A DNA stretch of 34,677 nucleotides, taken from contig JADLBP010000076.1 of assembly GCA_020847695.1 (NCBI GenBank), positions 1 through 34,677 on the forward strand, given 5' to 3'. How positions within the stretch are numbered: the first letter of the stretch is position 1; each line of letters starts with the position of its first letter. The translations under genes were made by a program, and so were the position numbers. The DNA comes from Planctomycetota bacterium (GTDB lineage Bacteria; Planctomycetota; UBA1135; GCA-002686595). Shown piece after piece: positions 32,451 through 34,677 of the stretch. The notes below the pieces were generated by a model. The model searched no databases, had not been told where the DNA came from, and saw only the letters and a program-made list of their open reading frames with translations.

Positions 32451-32479
32451 ATGCTACCCAAGCCTCCCCGACGCGTCAG
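32451..32479 (-). promoter_or_regulatory. Promoter of the secreted hydrolase gene
   Basis: On the minus strand CTGACG (32479-32474) and TAGCAT (32456-32451) are 17 bases apart. TAGCAT is followed by GGGGGG and then the ATG at 32444, a six-base gap identical to that at 14448-14460. Confidence 0.5.
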
Positions 32480-32530
32480 ACCCGGCCGATGGCAGAATCG
32501 CGCGCCCGGAAAAGCCTTCCGGAGCTCGTG

Positions 32531-34677
32531 ATGACGCCCAGACGATGGCTCGCGGTGTCGGCGCTGCTCTGCGCCGCGGCGGCGCTCGCCGCGTGGCTCG
32601 TCCTCCGCTCACCGGAGCCGCTTCCGCGCGCCTCGTCGGCCGCGGCCGGCGAGCTCGGCGCCTCGGCTCGCGTCGGTCGCGAGCCGCTCGCGGGGACGAG
32701 CGCGGCGTCGAGGGAGAGCGTGCTCGTCACCGCCGCTCGCGACGGCGTGCGCCGCGACGCGAACGAGCTCGCCGCAGCGCGCGGCCTCCATCGGGTCCAC
32801 GCCCGGATCGTCGATGCCGAGCACCGACCGCTGGTCGGCGCGGTGCTCGCGATCGACCTGGGCGATGCGCACGAACGAGCGAGCAGCGACGCGTCGGGTG
32901 AGGTCGAGTGCGAGCTCGACGCCGAAGCGAACGCGAGCACGCTGACCTTCCTCGCGAGCGCGCCGGCGCACGCGAGCCTGCGACGGACGCGGCCGCGCGG
33001 AGCCGACGCAGTCACCGAGCTCGGAGAGCTCGTATTGGCGGACGGCGGCGTGCTCGGTGGACGCGTCCTCGACGAACACGGTCGACCGCTCTCGGACGCG
33101 CGCGTCGTGGTCGAAGGCCCCGAGATCGAGCGCGCGGAACGTCCACGCGGCCCGCTCCGGGAGCGACTGCGCTGGACGCAAGGCGAGGACGACGCGTTCG
33201 AGCTCGCGACCGACGCCGACGGTCGCTTCCGCTTCGACGGGTTGCGCGCGACGCACTGGTCGGTCTGGGCTCGCGCACCCGGCTACGGTTGGAGCGTGCT
33301 GCCGTCGCTCGCGCTGCATGCGGGCGATGAGCGTCTCGACCTCGAGCTCGTGCTCGAGCCGCTCGATCCGCTGCGAATCCTGCGGGGCCGCGTGGTGAGC
33401 CCCGAGGACGAACCGGTCGTCGACGCGATCGTGCAGGTGCTCGACGAGCTCGGAGAGTCCTCGGGGTACGACGAGGCCCGCACCGACGCGTTCGGCCGCT
33501 TCGAGGCCGAGCTCGTCGATCGCGAGCCGCGTCGCATCCGCATCCCGTCGCCGAGTTGGGAGTGGGATCCGATCGAGGTCGCCGGCGTGCAACCTGGCCG
33601 CGACGAGCACGAGTTCCGCTTCCGCGCGTCCGCTTGGCTCTGGGCGCGCGTGCGCGACGCGGCGGGTCGGCCCGTGACCGCCGGACGACTGCGCGTGCTC
33701 GACGCCGCCACCGGCGAGGAGCTCGTGCGCGCGATGTCCGACCTCGACGGGAAAGGCCGCGCCCGGTTGCGGCGACCGCCGGCCGACTTCCGCCTGCGCC
33801 TGGAGGCCGCCGGCTTCGAACCGACGGTTCGAGGGCCGTACGCGCTCGCCGAAGTCGCGGAACCTCTCGAGTTCGTCGCGGAGGCGGCGCGCGGGATCCG
33901 CGGTCGCGTGCTCGCCGCCGGTCGACCGGTCGCAGGCGCGCGCGTGACGGCGTGCCGCACGTTTCCGGAGCGCCGCCTCGCCGGCGCGTCGGCGTGGAGA
34001 GGTCGCGGCGCGCCGTTCGTCGCCGACGTCGCACGCGACGACGCGCACGGCGTGTTCACCGATGCCGACGGCCGGTTCGCGTTGGAGCTCGGGGCGGCGA
34101 CGACGGACTCGGTCGCGCGGCTGCTGGTCGCCGAGCACGACGGCCACGGCGCGGCGTACTTCGGGCCGCAACCCGCGAGCGGCTTCGCGCGCGAGCTCGT
34201 GCTCGTGCTCGGCGAACGATCGGTGCTCGCCGGCTCGATCGCGTTGCGGTCCGGCGCGCGTCCCGCGGGCTGGCGGATCCACGCGAGCGACGCCCACGGC
34301 ACCGAGCGCAGTGTCGAGGTCGGCGACGACGGCACGTATCGACTCGACGACCTGTTCGCCGGTTCGTGGGAAGTGCGCGCCGCCCCGCCGGGCGCGCGGC
34401 TGCGGGGAAACGGTTGGGTGCCGCGCGACGACCTGCGACGCGCGCCCGACGTCGAGCTCGCAGGCGGAGGCTCGGCGCGCCTCGACCTCGTCGTCGACGA
34501 CGCGCCGATCGAGCTCGTCGGCGAGCTCGCGATCCGCGGCGCGGAGCTCGGCGCGTGGGAGCTGATCCTCGTCGCTCCCGGCACGAGCCACCAGCGACAG
34601 CGCATCGGCACCGACGGCCGCTTCCGCGTGCCGGTCGAGCCACACACCGAATACCGGCTCACGCTCGCGGGCCTGGA
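32531..34677 (+). CDS. Membrane-anchored carboxypeptidase-regulatory-like repeat protein (partial)
   Basis: The frame from the ATG at 32531 stays open to the window edge, giving 715 codons with no stop, so the C-terminus is missing. GGAG lies six bases before the start. The N-terminus MTPRRWLAVSALLCAAAALA is one membrane span or uncleaved signal. Repeats of the CarboxypepD_reg type appear near residue 91 (HARIVDAEHRPLVGAV), 174 (GGRVLDEHGRPLSDARVVVE), 285 (RGRVVSPEDEPVVDAIVQVL) and 457 (RGRVLAAGRPVAGARV), each followed by a D-G-R-F-type turn such as TDADGRFRFDGL. The many repeats and anchor suggest a long extracellular or periplasmic scaffold protein. It is divergent from the hydrolase across 86 bases. 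Any enzymatic domain would lie beyond the window. Confidence 0.85.
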   Translation, partial: MTPRRWLAVSALLCAAAALAAWLVLRSPEPLPRASSAAAGELGASARVGREPLAGTSAASRESVLVTAARDGVRRDANELAAARGLHRVHARIVDAEHRPLVGAVLAIDLGDAHERASSDASGEVECELDAEANASTLTFLASAPAHASLRRTRPRGADAVTELGELVLADGGVLGGRVLDEHGRPLSDARVVVEGPEIERAERPRGPLRERLRWTQGEDDAFELATDADGRFRFDGLRATHWSVWARAPGYGWSVLPSLALHAGDERLDLELVLEPLDPLRILRGRVVSPEDEPVVDAIVQVLDELGESSGYDEARTDAFGRFEAELVDREPRRIRIPSPSWEWDPIEVAGVQPGRDEHEFRFRASAWLWARVRDAAGRPVTAGRLRVLDAATGEELVRAMSDLDGKGRARLRRPPADFRLRLEAAGFEPTVRGPYALAEVAEPLEFVAEAARGIRGRVLAAGRPVAGARVTACRTFPERRLAGASAWRGRGAPFVADVARDDAHGVFTDADGRFALELGAATTDSVARLLVAEHDGHGAAYFGPQPASGFARELVLVLGERSVLAGSIALRSGARPAGWRIHASDAHGTERSVEVGDDGTYRLDDLFAGSWEVRAAPPGARLRGNGWVPRDDLRRAPDVELAGGGSARLDLVVDDAPIELVGELAIRGAELGAWELILVAPGTSHQRQRIGTDGRFRVPVEPHTEYRLTLAGL

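Noticed and set aside
1..34677. tRNA, rRNA, CRISPR array, insertion sequence or prophage
   Set aside because: No cloverleaf with a conserved T-arm, no regularly spaced repeat array, and no transposase, integrase or phage structural protein was recognised.

Overview
The window is very GC-rich (roughly 70% by eye), tightly packed bacterial chromosome. It holds 24 complete protein genes and two partial ones, many overlapping by a few bases. No rRNA, tRNA, CRISPR array, transposase or phage gene was seen. Secreted carboxypeptidase-regulatory-like repeat proteins, a beta-helix lipoprotein, a sulfatase-fold lipoprotein, a DUF6263-type exported protein and an outer-membrane porin point to a Gram-negative bacterium, most likely a high-GC member of the Planctomycetota. 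That placement is inferred from gene style, not from a marker gene.

Layout. 1-107: tail of an unknown gene. 120-3915 (minus): two coupled exported proteins, a regulatory-like repeat protein and a beta-helix lipoprotein. 3916-4363: a 448-base control region with two inverted repeats. 4364-14412 (plus): seven genes in an almost unbroken chain, namely two GT4 glycosyltransferases, a full-length ABC exporter half-transporter, two different aminoglycoside-phosphotransferase-fold kinases, an AlgE-like outer-membrane porin and a sulfatase-fold lipoprotein. 14460-16515: a membrane-anchored unknown and an FGGY sugar kinase. 16559-21806: a small zinc-ribbon protein and a polyphosphate island (ppx, ppk, CHAD protein, SixA-like phosphatase). 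21840-24787: TlpA-like thioredoxin, methyltransferase, DUF6263 protein. 24756-27876: endonuclease V divergent from a KaiB-like protein, which is coupled to a PAS-PAS-GGDEF-EAL protein. 27853-32444 (minus): APC permease and a large secreted alpha/beta hydrolase. 32531-end: start of a membrane-anchored repeat protein that runs off the window.

The best candidate for an undescribed system is the 4364-14412 operon. It has the parts to build a glycoside, phosphorylate it, flip or export it over the inner membrane, pass it through the outer membrane and modify it at the surface. The porin and the sulfatase-fold lipoprotein carry the same kind of accessory module (DUF5666-like), inserted into the lipoprotein, which suggests they work on the same material. 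The sulfatase-fold protein has Thr where a true sulfatase has its formylglycine Cys, so it is more likely a phospho-transferase or phosphatase.

Two regulatory patterns stand out. Several genes have a TANNNT hexamer 6-12 bases before the start codon, often with no Shine-Dalgarno sequence, which suggests leaderless transcripts. The ppk/CHAD divergent region carries a direct repeat with an 11-base period, the architecture of a PhoB-type box.
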